From positions 64,696 through 96,866 of the forward strand of contig FR891333.1 in NCBI GenBank assembly GCA_000435335.1: a stretch of 32,171 bases of DNA, given 5' to 3'. The DNA comes from Clostridium sp. CAG:964. Lineage in GTDB: Bacteria; Bacillota; Clostridia; Oscillospirales; Acutalibacteraceae. The notes beneath the pieces were generated by a model, which saw only the letters and a list, made by a program, of their open reading frames with translations, ran no database searches and was not told the DNA's origin. Each line of letters opens with the position of its first letter. Within the stretch, counting starts at the first letter, position 1. Below, one piece after another: positions 23,235 through 32,171 of the stretch. The translations under genes and the position numbers were made by a program.

Positions 23235-26200
23235 TTACTCATCGTATTTTTTCTTTTTAAGAAATATCGTACCAAATATTCCTACACCCGATACAAACAG
23301 CACCGCAACCCACAAGAATATATTGCTGTTGTCGCCTGTCTTTGTAGGCGTGGTTGTGGTTGTACTTGTGTTCGTGTTTGTATCTTGATTTTGTACATCC
23401 TGCTTGCCGTTATTCGGATTTGCAGGTGTTTTGCCGTTTGAAGCTGATGGGGTATTATCTCCCATTTTCGCAGGAGCTGCAGGCTCCGTTGGCTCTGTAG
23501 GAGCTATAGGCTCCGTTGGCTCTGTAGGAGCTATAGGCTCCGTTGGCTCTGTAGGAGCTATAGGCTCTGTTGGAGCTGTTGGAGCTGTTGGCTCTGTAGG
23601 AGCTGTAGGAACTGTAGGAGCTGTTGGAGCTGTTGGAGCTGTTGGCTCTGTAGGCTCTGTTGTTCCTATAGGAGGAATTTCCTTTCCTTTTACCATATAG
23701 CCGCAAACTGTACAAATTTTATCGCCTGTATATCCCGATTCGGTTTTTGTAGCTTCCTTTGCATTTTCCACTTTCATATTGTGGTCAGCCTTATTGCTGA
23801 CAGCTCCGCAGCTGCATTCATGCCAATGACTGTTTGCGTCCGACTTCCATTCACTGCCATAGCTGTGCTCATGTGTATCGTCCACAGTAACTGTAATGTT
23901 GAGTCTTTCGCTGTAATCCATACCGTCCTTATATGCCGCAATACGGAATTTTGTGTTTTCGGTAAGGGTAATTGGTTCGGTATAGGTTTTTCTGCTTGCA
24001 CTATTTTGGCAAGGGCAGGTGTCATCTGTAGTATAGTAGATAGTTACTCCGTCCTCGGCCGAAATTACAAGCTGCTCACCATTTTTAACAGTAATATAAT
24101 TTTCCTTAGGGGACTCTGCCGTAAACTGGGTTGTGCCAATTTGTGCTGTTGGCCTCTGCGGACGGTTTTCGTCCATAGTTATATGCAGGTCTACAGTTTT
24201 TGTAAGGCTTGTTCCCGCTACGGTAAAGGTAATGTCTGTGTAACCCGGCAGCCTTGTATCCATATTGAAAACTGCTCTTCCGTTTTCATCTGTTACCGCT
24301 GTATTTTCTGCCAGCCGAGCAAAATCCGCATTTCCTACGGCAGCCTCAAGAGTAACATTTGGCATATAATTGCCGTCAGCGTCCTTAATACGAACAGAAA
24401 GGCGGCGTTCCTCAGCTACCTTCATAGAGATAATGCTTTCATAATTCAAAATTATTTCTGCAGGGCGGGCAGTAACGATTAATTTGCCACTGCTGTACAA
24501 CGGCAGAGCCTTTCCCGCATAGTTTTGTGCACCGTCAAGAGTAAAGGAAACAGCACTGCCTTTTTTGAAGCCGCCTGTTTGGGTAATATGCAGTACCTTC
24601 GAATAGCCGCTGTCTATAGATTTCCATGTGCCAACCATACCTGACGGCAATGAAATTTCCTTTGAAGTATCCATATACTGGCTGAACAGCACCTCTATAT
24701 AATCCGGATATGCCCTTGCAGACACAACCTTTGGAGACTCCTTAGATACTATAGCGTTTTTCAGTCCTAATCTTGGAGGCGGCACCTGCATCCACTGGGT
24801 TTGTGTAGATTCATAACCCTCTTTTTCAAAGCGTACCTGCCACCAGCCTGCTGTAACGTCCCAAGCGTATGAGCCGCTTTTGTCGGTTATTTGAGGGTTA
24901 ATTTGATCGTAATTTTCAGCGTCCCACATTTTTGCGTTGGTTCCGTTTTCATCTTCGGCATACCAAACCGATGCGGTTACGCCCTCAAGAGTGTTGGACT
25001 CTACAGCCTCATAAATAATGCCTGATGGATCCATAAGAGCATTTTTGCGGGCTACCTTACGGGTACGGCGCATAATGTCTTCCATGTCGGTTTTCTCACA
25101 CTTTTGCTTTCTTATTCTTGTCTGCTTATCCAGATCTTCAAGAAGCGACTGAATCTCTGCCGCACGCCTTGCGCCTACTGTATTGGTTGCCTTATCCCAA
25201 ATATTTCCGACTACATCCGTTGAGCCTGTTTTGTCAAAAATTCCGCCTACAATAAAGGCAGAGCCTGCGATTGAATTTGCTCCGAAACGGAATGCCTCGT
25301 TGTCAAGCAAAAGATGAATTTTTTGAGCAATATGGCGTTCTCTCATAATATCATTTGCACAAAGAGGCATATCCGAATAGCGGTTTTCAAAAAGCTCAAG
25401 CTCCTGAATATATCCATCCATTTCTGACGCCTTAACTGTAAAGTCTACCATAGCTTCAGCATCCTGCCTTACGCCGTCAATACCTATAAGCGTATTCACA
25501 CCCTGCAGTCCGCCGCTTACACCGTTAAGTACTCCTGCCTCAAGGGTTCCGCAAGCCGGGTTTTTAATGGCAACTTGGGCAAAATCATCGTAACATTCGG
25601 TAAGCTCTGAAATATAATCGTTTCTTATGGACTGTTTAATATTATCAAGAGCACCCGCCTGGAAATCAACCTGATTGCCGCTTTCATCAATAAAGGTAAA
25701 GCCGCCTGTTACACCGCCGGCTCCGCCGCCTCTTGCCAATACTTCTGCACCGCTTACCGCTGCTCTTAACATTCTTACCGGTGCGGCCTTTTCCTCGGTA
25801 TCATCCCTATAGGCAGTAAAGCCGTTGGCTGTTTCACATATGGTAAAGCCCGCCGCCTGCAGCTCTTCTACTGTGCGGGTGTTTTTGCTTTGAGTTATTC
25901 CTATTTCATTATATACCTCGTCCCAATTCTTATATTGGGTTAAATCCTTTTTAAGTCCAAGATTCTTTGAAAGCTGGCTGATGTTTTTGTCAATGGCCTT
26001 TTCAAGCCCGTAAGCCGCTGTCTGTTCGGTATCCGACAGCCCCTTAAACCATTCTGTTTCAGACATATGGTATTTTCCGCCGAAAATATACTTAGACGCA
26101 TCATCTACATTCGGCACAATACCCTCCAGCTTGTCAACATATGATTCTCTTGCAGTTTCTATTTGTTCCCTGCGAGTGGTCATGACTTCATTGCACTTAC

Positions 26201-29200
26201 TGTTTACGGCTTCTGCTGTTTTTGCGTTATAAGTAAAGTACTCTGTGTCCTCATCCCAGTCAATTGCAAAGTCGGTAGCCATAAGCACTTTATTCAGCGA
26301 GCCTGCAAATGTATAGCGTTTATAATGGCTTTGATATGCACCCGAGGAAATCGCTTCACTGCTTATAAGTGTCATTGGCACATATTCCACATTGCCGTCC
26401 GTCATCACTGCATATGTTATAACATTTGTCGGAGCGGCTTCGCTTATGATGGTGGCAACAAAATTAACATTGCTGTTGTGGTTATTTACGGTATATGACG
26501 GATATACATCGTCAGTAGCAGATGAGCTGTACAAAAACTGCTTATAGCTAGAGCCGTTATAAAAATACCATGTTTCAAGTCCTGTATTTTTTGGCTTGCT
26601 CGAGAATGAAACCGCAGTTTCAGCACTAAACTCTCCGCACACCGCTTTCAGTTTAAACTCCTGTCCTGCAAGAACAACCTCCGGAAGATTATAGGTAAGC
26701 ACCGCATTTCCGTTTCCGTTTGTAGTTCCCCAAGCGACAATATTATTGTCGAGCCACAGCTCCACCTCAGAATTTGGTGCAGAGGTTACAGTTGCCTTAT
26801 TATTGTTGCTAACAGTAAGTATCTGAGATTCCGGTATCAGATACATACCCTCAACGGTAACAGTTGCACTGCCTATAGGAGCCGAAACATTACCCACAGT
26901 ACCAAATGCTGTAATGCTTTGCTCTCCTACGCCGGAGAAAATATTTGTAATGTAGAACATTCCCTCGGAATCCTTTACATTTACGGTAACGGTGTTGCCC
27001 TTTACTGCATAATCAACGCCCTTTTGCAGAACCTCTTTTTGTGTATAAAGCGTCTGTACCGATGCACCCTTAGGCAGAGCTACCGTAACTGTACCGTTTT
27101 TTTCGTCGGCAAAGCTGTAAAATACCCTTGTGCGGCAGGTTCGTCCTGCTACCGTTCTGCTTTGCTCGGCAACCAAACGGCAGTTGTTTTTGTTGAGTAT
27201 ATTTGATGTAACGGTTTTTAGCAAAGGCACCTTTAGGGTAAGCTCTGCAGTTTTTCCGTCGGTAACTTCTACAGTTTCTTCTGCATAGTCGGTACCTTTT
27301 TTCAGCCCCATAGCCTCAAGTGTACTAACTGTGGATATTGCAGAAAAGCTGTCGTTTGCATTAAAGGCAATAACCTTGTATGTTCCAGCTTTTAGGGAGT
27401 CGGTAATCAAAATTCCGTTTTTATTAACAACTCCCTGGGCAACAGCGTTTTCGTTTGCATCAAAAACAAGAATATTGTTGTCGCCTGCAAATTCACCGGT
27501 TGTGGCAACATTAATCTTTCCCCAAGGGGTTAAGGTTACCTTAAACACTCCGCTTTCACGCAGTGCCGTAACGGTGTTTGCAGAATATAATAATTCGTCT
27601 GCGTTTACAGAAAGGGTAAGCCTTTGTGCTGTAACAGAATTATTTAAAACTATATAAGGGTACTGAACGGTGTAGTCCTTTCCTTGCTTTAAAGCCTCGC
27701 CGCCACCCTTTAGAGTAAATGTCAGCTTGTCACCTTCGCTTACAGCAATGTCGCCAAAATCAATACGCATTAAATTGTTTGCCGGCACTTTGTCGGACTC
27801 TCCGAATGCTATCTCGCCAAGCTCCCAGTCTTCGTTAATGTCGGCTTTAATAAAATTCTTGTCATAATAGCCATTAGCCGTTGCCTTGACTGTAACCGTA
27901 GAGCCCTCGTCTGCAATTACAGAGAATTTTCCGCTGCTGATTTGTACAGGAACGCTCTGACCGTCTATACAAATTTCCACCTTAGCTTTGCTTTGTATAC
28001 TGCCGGAAACCTTAACGGTTCTGTCGGAAATAGCAATGAATTTATATATAGCATCAGGATCCTTGTAAGGGTCATTTATCAAAGCGTCATACAAAAGCTT
28101 CATCATAGAGGCTTCGCCGTTTGAATTCTTCTCATATGCTTTAATGATAATATTTGTACTTTCATAACTATTATTAAACGGTGAGTAATACTCCTTATCG
28201 CCAACGGTCAACTGTCCGGCATTCGGAGCCTCCTGCAGCTGTATGTTGCGGTTTCTGAATACTACAGTAAGAGGCTTGGTAACGCCGTAAAAGGCTTCGC
28301 AGCCAACTAAGGCTACGGACTCAGGAACAACTATTGTGCTTCCCTCAAGCTCCACACAATCATTGAAAGCATCCTCTCCTATAACCTCTACACCGTCAGC
28401 AATATTCAAGCCGGTAATTTTTGTTCCGGCAAAGGCTGCGTATTTTATTTCTCTTACGGTTTCGGGAATATTCAGCGTACCGGTAATTGGACAGCCTTCA
28501 AATGCCGACTCACCAATAGTTTCTACTCCCGCCATTATGGTTAATTCTTTTAATTTATTTTCATATTCGTAACTGTCGGTGCTAAAAGCATAATAACCGA
28601 TTTCTCTGATATTTGACGGGATAGTAACGCTTTCAAAGCCACAGTTTGTAAATGCAGCGTCACCTATTGCACTTACATTTGGCAGTGAAACGCCCTCATT
28701 ATATACCGATACAGGAAGGGCGGTACATCCGCTAAATCCGGTAAGCGTAGTCAGCTTACTGTCATTTGGCCAGCTTACGCTTGTAAGACTGCTGCAGTCA
28801 TTAAATGCATATCTGCCTATTGTTTCAAGGCTTGACGGAAAAGAAAGAGATGTAACCGATATTTTGTTAAAAGCAGACTCCCCTATTTCAGAAAGTGAAG
28901 TACAAACTGATAGGTCAAGGCTGCTAAGTGCCGTACAGTAACTGAAGGCTTCGTTTCCGATACTAACCAGTGCTTTAGACAGCTTTAGGTCAGAAAGTGA
29001 CGAATCACCACAGAACGCCTTTTCTTCAATTCTTGTCAGATTTAAGCATGAGGATAAATCCACATTGGAAAGTAAAAGACAAGCCCTAAATGCTTCATTA
29101 TTAATTACTGTTACAGAGGTCGGCAGCTTCACCGAAGATAATGCTGTACACTCACTGAACATACTGCCTTCTATCACTGTCAGCCCTGTGCAGGCAGATA

Positions 29201-30341
29201 AATCTGCATCTTTCAGTTGAAAGCACTGTTGGAATACACCCACTCCAAGGGAGGAAACCGACGACGGCAGTGTTACAGAGGTAAGCCCCGTCCAGCAAAA
29301 AGCATTTACGCCAATGGTTTTAAGTGATGTGCAAGCGGTAAAATTAACATCTGCTAGCTTTTCACAGCTCATAAACGCATCTTTATCAATGATTTCAACA
29401 TTAGACGGCAGCTTTACGGCAACAAGCTCCTTATTTTTATAAAATGCATCCTCACCTATGGAGCGCAGCTGTGTACAGCCCGAAAGGTCAACATTTGTAA
29501 GCTTGCAGTCGGTAAAGCCGCTAACATCAACAAGGCTTGTCGGAAATTCCACAGCCGTAAGAGCTGAATTTTCGAATGCATAATTGCCTATAGTTGTAAG
29601 CTCTGTGCACGCCGAAAGGTCAACATTTGTAAGCTTGCAGGTAGCAAAGGCGTATTCGCCAATATCACTGAGACTTGCCGGAAATTTAACATCTGCAAGG
29701 GCTGCGCAATTACGAAACGCTCTCGCACCAATACTTGTAAGCGTTGACGGCAGCTTTACAGAAATTATGCCCTCATTGTTGGAAAAGGAGCCATCACTAA
29801 CGGAGCGTAGCTGTGTACAGCCGGAAAGGTCAACATTTGTAAGCTTGCAGTTGTAAAAGGCATCTCTGCCAATATAACTAAGGCTTGCCGGGAATTTCAC
29901 AGATGTAAGAGCTGAATTACCTGAAAATGCCGCATCACCTATTGTAGTAAGTTCTGTGCACGCCGCAAGGTCTGCATTTGAAAGGTTCGTGCAGCCATAA
30001 AACGCTCTCGCACCAATACTTGTAAGCGTTGACGGCAGCTTTACAGATGTAAGCGAATCGTGAGGTTTAACATAACCGGACATTTTATTGGAAAACGCAG
30101 AATCGGCAATTTTTGTTACCGGCAGCTTTTCCAATGAATTTGGTATTTCAATGGCTGTAACCGTAGTATCACAGCCGGTTATAGTGACTGTTTGGCTGGC
30201 ATCGTCAATTTCATAATAAACCATACCGCCTGTAGCTTCAAATGAGCCTGTGGTATCTGCCGCCAGGACACTGACGGGCAGAATACCAATGATCAAGCTA
30301 AAAACCAAAAACACAGCCACGAGTTTTTGCTTTTTTAACAT
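23235..30341 (-). CDS. Giant BspA-type leucine-rich-repeat cell-wall surface protein
   Basis: The 2368-residue secreted protein has a signal peptide (1-27, cut near VLA-A). About 28 BspA/LRR_5 repeats follow (about 45-695, consensus TSIGARAFYGC..L..VDLSGCT). Next comes a long beta-sandwich region (about 720-1330), then an alpha-helical stretch (about 1360-1780). A Cna/carboxypeptidase-regulatory-like domain follows (about 1780-1850, WDAENYDQINPQITD), then an invasin-type Big domain (about 1975-2055). A chitobiase-type sandwich (about 2095-2157, IYYTTDDTCPC) precedes a Cys/His module (HEHSYGSEW, CTVCGY). The Thr-Pro-Glu/Ala linker and a sorting signal (TPTKTGD, hydrophobic helix, KKKK) close the protein. 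ATG 30341 has AAGGAGG 9 bases upstream. Probable adhesin or glycan binder; the ligand is unknown. It starts 23 bases after the InlB-repeat gene. Confidence 0.9.
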   Translation of the reverse strand: MLKKQKLVAVFLVFSLIIGILPVSVLAADTTGSFEATGGMVYYEIDDASQTVTITGCDTTVTAIEIPNSLEKLPVTKIADSAFSNKMSGYVKPHDSLTSVKLPSTLTSIGARAFYGCTNLSNADLAACTELTTIGDAAFSGNSALTSVKFPASLSYIGRDAFYNCKLTNVDLSGCTQLRSVSDGSFSNNEGIISVKLPSTLTSIGARAFRNCAALADVKFPASLSDIGEYAFATCKLTNVDLSACTELTTIGNYAFENSALTAVEFPTSLVDVSGFTDCKLTNVDLSGCTQLRSIGEDAFYKNKELVAVKLPSNVEIIDKDAFMSCEKLADVNFTACTSLKTIGVNAFCWTGLTSVTLPSSVSSLGVGVFQQCFQLKDADLSACTGLTVIEGSMFSECTALSSVKLPTSVTVINNEAFRACLLLSNVDLSSCLNLTRIEEKAFCGDSSLSDLKLSKALVSIGNEAFSYCTALSSLDLSVCTSLSEIGESAFNKISVTSLSFPSSLETIGRYAFNDCSSLTSVSWPNDSKLTTLTGFSGCTALPVSVYNEGVSLPNVSAIGDAAFTNCGFESVTIPSNIREIGYYAFSTDSYEYENKLKELTIMAGVETIGESAFEGCPITGTLNIPETVREIKYAAFAGTKITGLNIADGVEVIGEDAFNDCVELEGSTIVVPESVALVGCEAFYGVTKPLTVVFRNRNIQLQEAPNAGQLTVGDKEYYSPFNNSYESTNIIIKAYEKNSNGEASMMKLLYDALINDPYKDPDAIYKFIAISDRTVKVSGSIQSKAKVEICIDGQSVPVQISSGKFSVIADEGSTVTVKATANGYYDKNFIKADINEDWELGEIAFGESDKVPANNLMRIDFGDIAVSEGDKLTFTLKGGGEALKQGKDYTVQYPYIVLNNSVTAQRLTLSVNADELLYSANTVTALRESGVFKVTLTPWGKINVATTGEFAGDNNILVFDANENAVAQGVVNKNGILITDSLKAGTYKVIAFNANDSFSAISTVSTLEAMGLKKGTDYAEETVEVTDGKTAELTLKVPLLKTVTSNILNKNNCRLVAEQSRTVAGRTCRTRVFYSFADEKNGTVTVALPKGASVQTLYTQKEVLQKGVDYAVKGNTVTVNVKDSEGMFYITNIFSGVGEQSITAFGTVGNVSAPIGSATVTVEGMYLIPESQILTVSNNNKATVTSAPNSEVELWLDNNIVAWGTTNGNGNAVLTYNLPEVVLAGQEFKLKAVCGEFSAETAVSFSSKPKNTGLETWYFYNGSSYKQFLYSSSATDDVYPSYTVNNHNSNVNFVATIISEAAPTNVITYAVMTDGNVEYVPMTLISSEAISSGAYQSHYKRYTFAGSLNKVLMATDFAIDWDEDTEYFTYNAKTAEAVNSKCNEVMTTRREQIETARESYVDKLEGIVPNVDDASKYIFGGKYHMSETEWFKGLSDTEQTAAYGLEKAIDKNISQLSKNLGLKKDLTQYKNWDEVYNEIGITQSKNTRTVEELQAAGFTICETANGFTAYRDDTEEKAAPVRMLRAAVSGAEVLARGGGAGGVTGGFTFIDESGNQVDFQAGALDNIKQSIRNDYISELTECYDDFAQVAIKNPACGTLEAGVLNGVSGGLQGVNTLIGIDGVRQDAEAMVDFTVKASEMDGYIQELELFENRYSDMPLCANDIMRERHIAQKIHLLLDNEAFRFGANSIAGSAFIVGGIFDKTGSTDVVGNIWDKATNTVGARRAAEIQSLLEDLDKQTRIRKQKCEKTDMEDIMRRTRKVARKNALMDPSGIIYEAVESNTLEGVTASVWYAEDENGTNAKMWDAENYDQINPQITDKSGSYAWDVTAGWWQVRFEKEGYESTQTQWMQVPPPRLGLKNAIVSKESPKVVSARAYPDYIEVLFSQYMDTSKEISLPSGMVGTWKSIDSGYSKVLHITQTGGFKKGSAVSFTLDGAQNYAGKALPLYSSGKLIVTARPAEIILNYESIISMKVAEERRLSVRIKDADGNYMPNVTLEAAVGNADFARLAENTAVTDENGRAVFNMDTRLPGYTDITFTVAGTSLTKTVDLHITMDENRPQRPTAQIGTTQFTAESPKENYITVKNGEQLVISAEDGVTIYYTTDDTCPCQNSASRKTYTEPITLTENTKFRIAAYKDGMDYSERLNITVTVDDTHEHSYGSEWKSDANSHWHECSCGAVSNKADHNMKVENAKEATKTESGYTGDKICTVCGYMVKGKEIPPIGTTEPTEPTAPTAPTAPTVPTAPTEPTAPTAPTEPIAPTEPTEPIAPTEPTEPIAPTEPTEPAAPAKMGDNTPSASNGKTPANPNNGKQDVQNQDTNTNTSTTTTTPTKTGDNSNIFLWVAVLFVSGVGIFGTIFLKKKKYDE
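23470..23675. repeat. Thr-Pro-Glu/Ala coding repeat
   Basis: About 200 bases of 9-base units encode TEP, TAP and related triplets. A 27-base higher-order unit (EPIAPTEPT) occurs three times in a row. It forms the wall-spanning linker between the Cys/His module and the sorting signal, and its length can change in frame. Confidence 0.88.
29715..30047. repeat. Direct repeat within the leucine-rich-repeat region
   Basis: Bases 29715-29762 and 30000-30047 are identical over 48 positions. The copies are 285 bases (95 residues, about four LRR units) apart and in the same frame. The rest of the module is similar but diverged, with phrases such as CKLTNVDLSGCTQLRS recurring elsewhere. This shows growth of the LRR array by block duplication. 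Confidence 0.85.
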
Positions 30342-30364
30342 TTTGCTAAGCCTCCTTTTCTTTA

Positions 30365-32005
30365 TTATTTTTTTACTTTTCTGTATTTGTTGTATGCCAA
30401 TCCTCCTGCTACGCCACAGAATACAAGCATTGAGGCAAGCCACAGAGCTATATCGTCATTATAACCTGTCTTTGGAGAGGTTACGGTATTATTGCTTGAA
30501 TATACCGCACTTGGTGCCGCAGGGTTAGTTGAGCTTGTCGGAGCTGCTGCCGGCGTTGTCGGGCTTTTTGTCCCGTTGGCGGTATTTGTCGCTATGATTC
30601 CATATTGGCTTAAATGGTTTGTTTCAAATACAATATAACCGTCTTCCACCGTTGCGGGTATGGTTTCTTTTATTTCATCATTCAGAATATAAACAACTTC
30701 GTATTTGTTATATCCTTTTAAAGCTTCAGGCAGGGCAATTTTGATCTTCATTTTGGTATTGCTGATTTTAACAACATTATTTCCGTCCAGAACATTGATG
30801 TCCGCAATGAATTTTACATTCTTGTCTGCCAGCTCCTTCTTGACCTCGACAGGCTTAATGTCCAATTTGTAATCCTTGCTGATTCCTTTTTCAAATTCAA
30901 TTTTTGCTTTTGTATCTCCCGTGCTTTGAAGCTCCTTTACTGTTTCTTTAACAGGATTTTCCGGCTGTCCCGAGGTTTTAGTCCAAGTCGCATAAAGAGT
31001 TACATTTTTATATCGTTCGTAGCCGTTGTCTTCTGTAATTAAAGTATCTTTATCAAATTCCTTATTGGTTTCCTCGTTATTATCCCAAATTCTCCAATAA
31101 ACATACTTGTAATTATCCCCGCTGCCGTCTTTTTTGGTATTCCATCCGTTAAAGGTATAGCCATCTCTTACGGGAACATAAGGTAAAAGTGACATTGACG
31201 CTCCGGAGTCTCTGCCGCCTATATAGTTGTATTTGTCAGACTCTTTTCCGTCAAGCGTTCCGCCGTTAGCGTTTAAAGTTAATGATATAAATTTATCGTC
31301 AAAGGTATTATTGATATATGTGGCAAGAACCTTTACAGCATCTTTTTCTTTAAAGCAATCGGCTGGTACAGATTTTACAAATTGACCGTCTAAGTCCCAA
31401 CCTACAAAGGTATATCCATCTCTTACAGGTGTGTATTTAGTCAAATCAACCGTCTGATACTCGCTTGAGCTGCTTGTCAGGGTCATTTCATACTTGCCGT
31501 TTACTTTGCCGCCTAAACCGTCAAGCGTCAGGTAATATGTGCCTGTTCCCTTTAACGGTTCTTCGGAGAAGGTAGCATAAATCGTAAGGCTGTTAGTATA
31601 TTTCACTTCGCCGTCATTTTCCCAAAAACTACCCTCGGATTTAAAATCAGACAAAGGTATATCCTCTGCAACCTTTGTTTCTCCTGTCCAATCCGTTGCC
31701 CAATAAACAAATTGGGTTCTGCCGTTAAACGGAAGGACGCCGGCGGTTAATTCGGATAAGCTTACAGTTGTGTCACCGTCGGCAACATCAAACTTTATCA
31801 TTTTTCCATAATCGCCGTCGACCTTGCCGTCCATACCGTTAAGACCGCAAGTAAGTAGCAGCGTATATTTTCCGTCATCCTTGATTGTAGCAGCGTTTGC
31901 AGTTATTATACACGAAAAGCTCAGCACTGCCACCAATAGCATCAAAACTGTTGTTTTTAATTTCATATTGATTTTCCTGCTTGAATTTTTAGTTAGATTT
32001 TTCAT
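30365..32005 (-). CDS. InlB B-repeat (Listeria-Bacteroides repeat) cell-wall surface protein
   Basis: The 546-residue secreted protein has an N-terminal signal peptide ending ANA-A. Three repeats of the InlB B-repeat / Flg_new type follow. The second and third are clear by LTLDGLGGKV...RDGYTFVGW (about 150-215) and LTLNANGGTL...RDGYTFNGW (about 240-345, ending LYATW); the first (about 48-140) is less regular. A beta-domain (about 350-485) ends with NHLSQYGIIA. A Pro/Ala/Thr linker and the sorting signal SPKTGYNDD, hydrophobic helix and KYRKVKK tail come last. ATG 32005 has AAAGGAG 8 bases upstream. ATG 31966, with a weaker GCAGGA, gives a shorter classical signal peptide and is the alternative. 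Probably sortase-anchored and adhesive; no sortase gene is in the window. Confidence 0.88.
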   Translation of the reverse strand: MKNLTKNSSRKINMKLKTTVLMLLVAVLSFSCIITANAATIKDDGKYTLLLTCGLNGMDGKVDGDYGKMIKFDVADGDTTVSLSELTAGVLPFNGRTQFVYWATDWTGETKVAEDIPLSDFKSEGSFWENDGEVKYTNSLTIYATFSEEPLKGTGTYYLTLDGLGGKVNGKYEMTLTSSSSEYQTVDLTKYTPVRDGYTFVGWDLDGQFVKSVPADCFKEKDAVKVLATYINNTFDDKFISLTLNANGGTLDGKESDKYNYIGGRDSGASMSLLPYVPVRDGYTFNGWNTKKDGSGDNYKYVYWRIWDNNEETNKEFDKDTLITEDNGYERYKNVTLYATWTKTSGQPENPVKETVKELQSTGDTKAKIEFEKGISKDYKLDIKPVEVKKELADKNVKFIADINVLDGNNVVKISNTKMKIKIALPEALKGYNKYEVVYILNDEIKETIPATVEDGYIVFETNHLSQYGIIATNTANGTKSPTTPAAAPTSSTNPAAPSAVYSSNNTVTSPKTGYNDDIALWLASMLVFCGVAGGLAYNKYRKVKK

Positions 32006-32033
32006 AAGATTTTCTCCTTTCATCAGCCTTATT

Positions 32034-32171
32034 TCAAGGCATTTTTGCTTTTTTTCTCTTGATTACAATGCCAACTACAGTCGGTACACCTCCGCTGATG
32101 AACAGAACGGCAAGCCATAAAGCTATATCGCACTTATACCCTGTCTTTGGAGAGGTTACGGTATTATTGCT
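32034..32171 (-). CDS. C-terminal end of a further wall-anchored protein (5' part outside window)
   Basis: The last 45 codons are in the window and end at TGA 32036-32034. They encode a complete sorting signal: SPKTGYKCDIALWLA, a membrane helix and the basic tail KRKKAKMP. The stop lies 28 bases before the ATG of the InlB-repeat gene, so this is the upstream cistron of the same operon. Its last part is nearly identical in DNA to the end of that next gene. Nothing can be said about its ectodomain. Confidence 0.82.
   Translation of the reverse strand, partial: SNNTVTSPKTGYKCDIALWLAVLFISGGVPTVVGIVIKRKKAKMP
32111..32171. repeat. Duplicated sorting-signal DNA (partner at 30436-30496)
   Basis: These 61 bases differ from 30436-30496 at only six positions, and the 32 bases at the window edge are identical. 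Both encode SNNTVTSPKTGY and the start of the anchor helix. The repeat may continue past the window end. Confidence 0.92.

Noticed and set aside
23781..24482. A 233-codon plus-strand open frame opposite the LRR protein gene.
   Set aside because: It is antisense to the Big and chitobiase-type domains, has no ribosome binding site and no family resemblance.

Overview
The window looks like a chromosomal segment of a Gram-positive, low-to-moderate-GC bacterium, most likely a gut-type member of the Clostridia (Oscillospirales/Ruminococcaceae-like). The basis is strong AAGGAGG-type ribosome binding sites, AT-rich spacers with sigma-A-like promoters, a GatCAB amidotransferase operon, and wall-anchored surface proteins with BspA-type leucine-rich repeats and PKTG-like sorting signals. 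The species cannot be named from the sequence alone. I saw no tRNA or rRNA gene, CRISPR array, insertion sequence or prophage gene.

Layout. (1) 1-4.7 kb: a secreted type I pullulanase (3' end beyond the window) and enolase on the minus strand, then a plus-strand pair of a HAD phosphatase and an orphan lipoprotein. (2) 4.7-12.3 kb: a minus-strand genome-maintenance cluster read radC, uvrB, a divergent type IIA topoisomerase B subunit, its A subunit, then secG with its own promoter. That promoter sits inside a 14-bp inverted repeat. (3) 12.4-18.6 kb: a minus-strand translation operon aspS-gatC-gatA-gatB, followed by a membrane protein whose tail is twelve copies of a 13-residue repeat. (4) 18.7-23.1 kb: a LUD-domain protein, a 57-residue Asn/Gln-rich peptide gene, and a tight plus-strand operon of two rRNA methyltransferases plus a protein with the MetY/Cys-Met PLP-enzyme fold that has lost its PLP lysine. 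(5) 23.2-32.2 kb: a minus-strand operon of at least three cell-wall-anchored proteins: the tail of an upstream one, a 546-residue InlB-repeat protein and a 2368-residue leucine-rich-repeat mosaic.

How the genes work together. aspS and gatCAB form the indirect route to Asn-tRNA(Asn) and/or Gln-tRNA(Gln), and AspRS carries a histidine at a position associated with non-discriminating enzymes. radC-uvrB-topoisomerase is a DNA repair and topology operon. The last operon builds a set of surface proteins that share almost the same sorting signal.

The observation most worth following is the apparent pseudo-enzyme at 21991-23052. It keeps the architecture of an O-acetylhomoserine sulfhydrylase-type protein, but Leu replaces the Schiff-base Lys and several other cofactor residues are changed. 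It nevertheless has an intact frame, a strong ribosome binding site and a place in a housekeeping rRNA-methylation operon.
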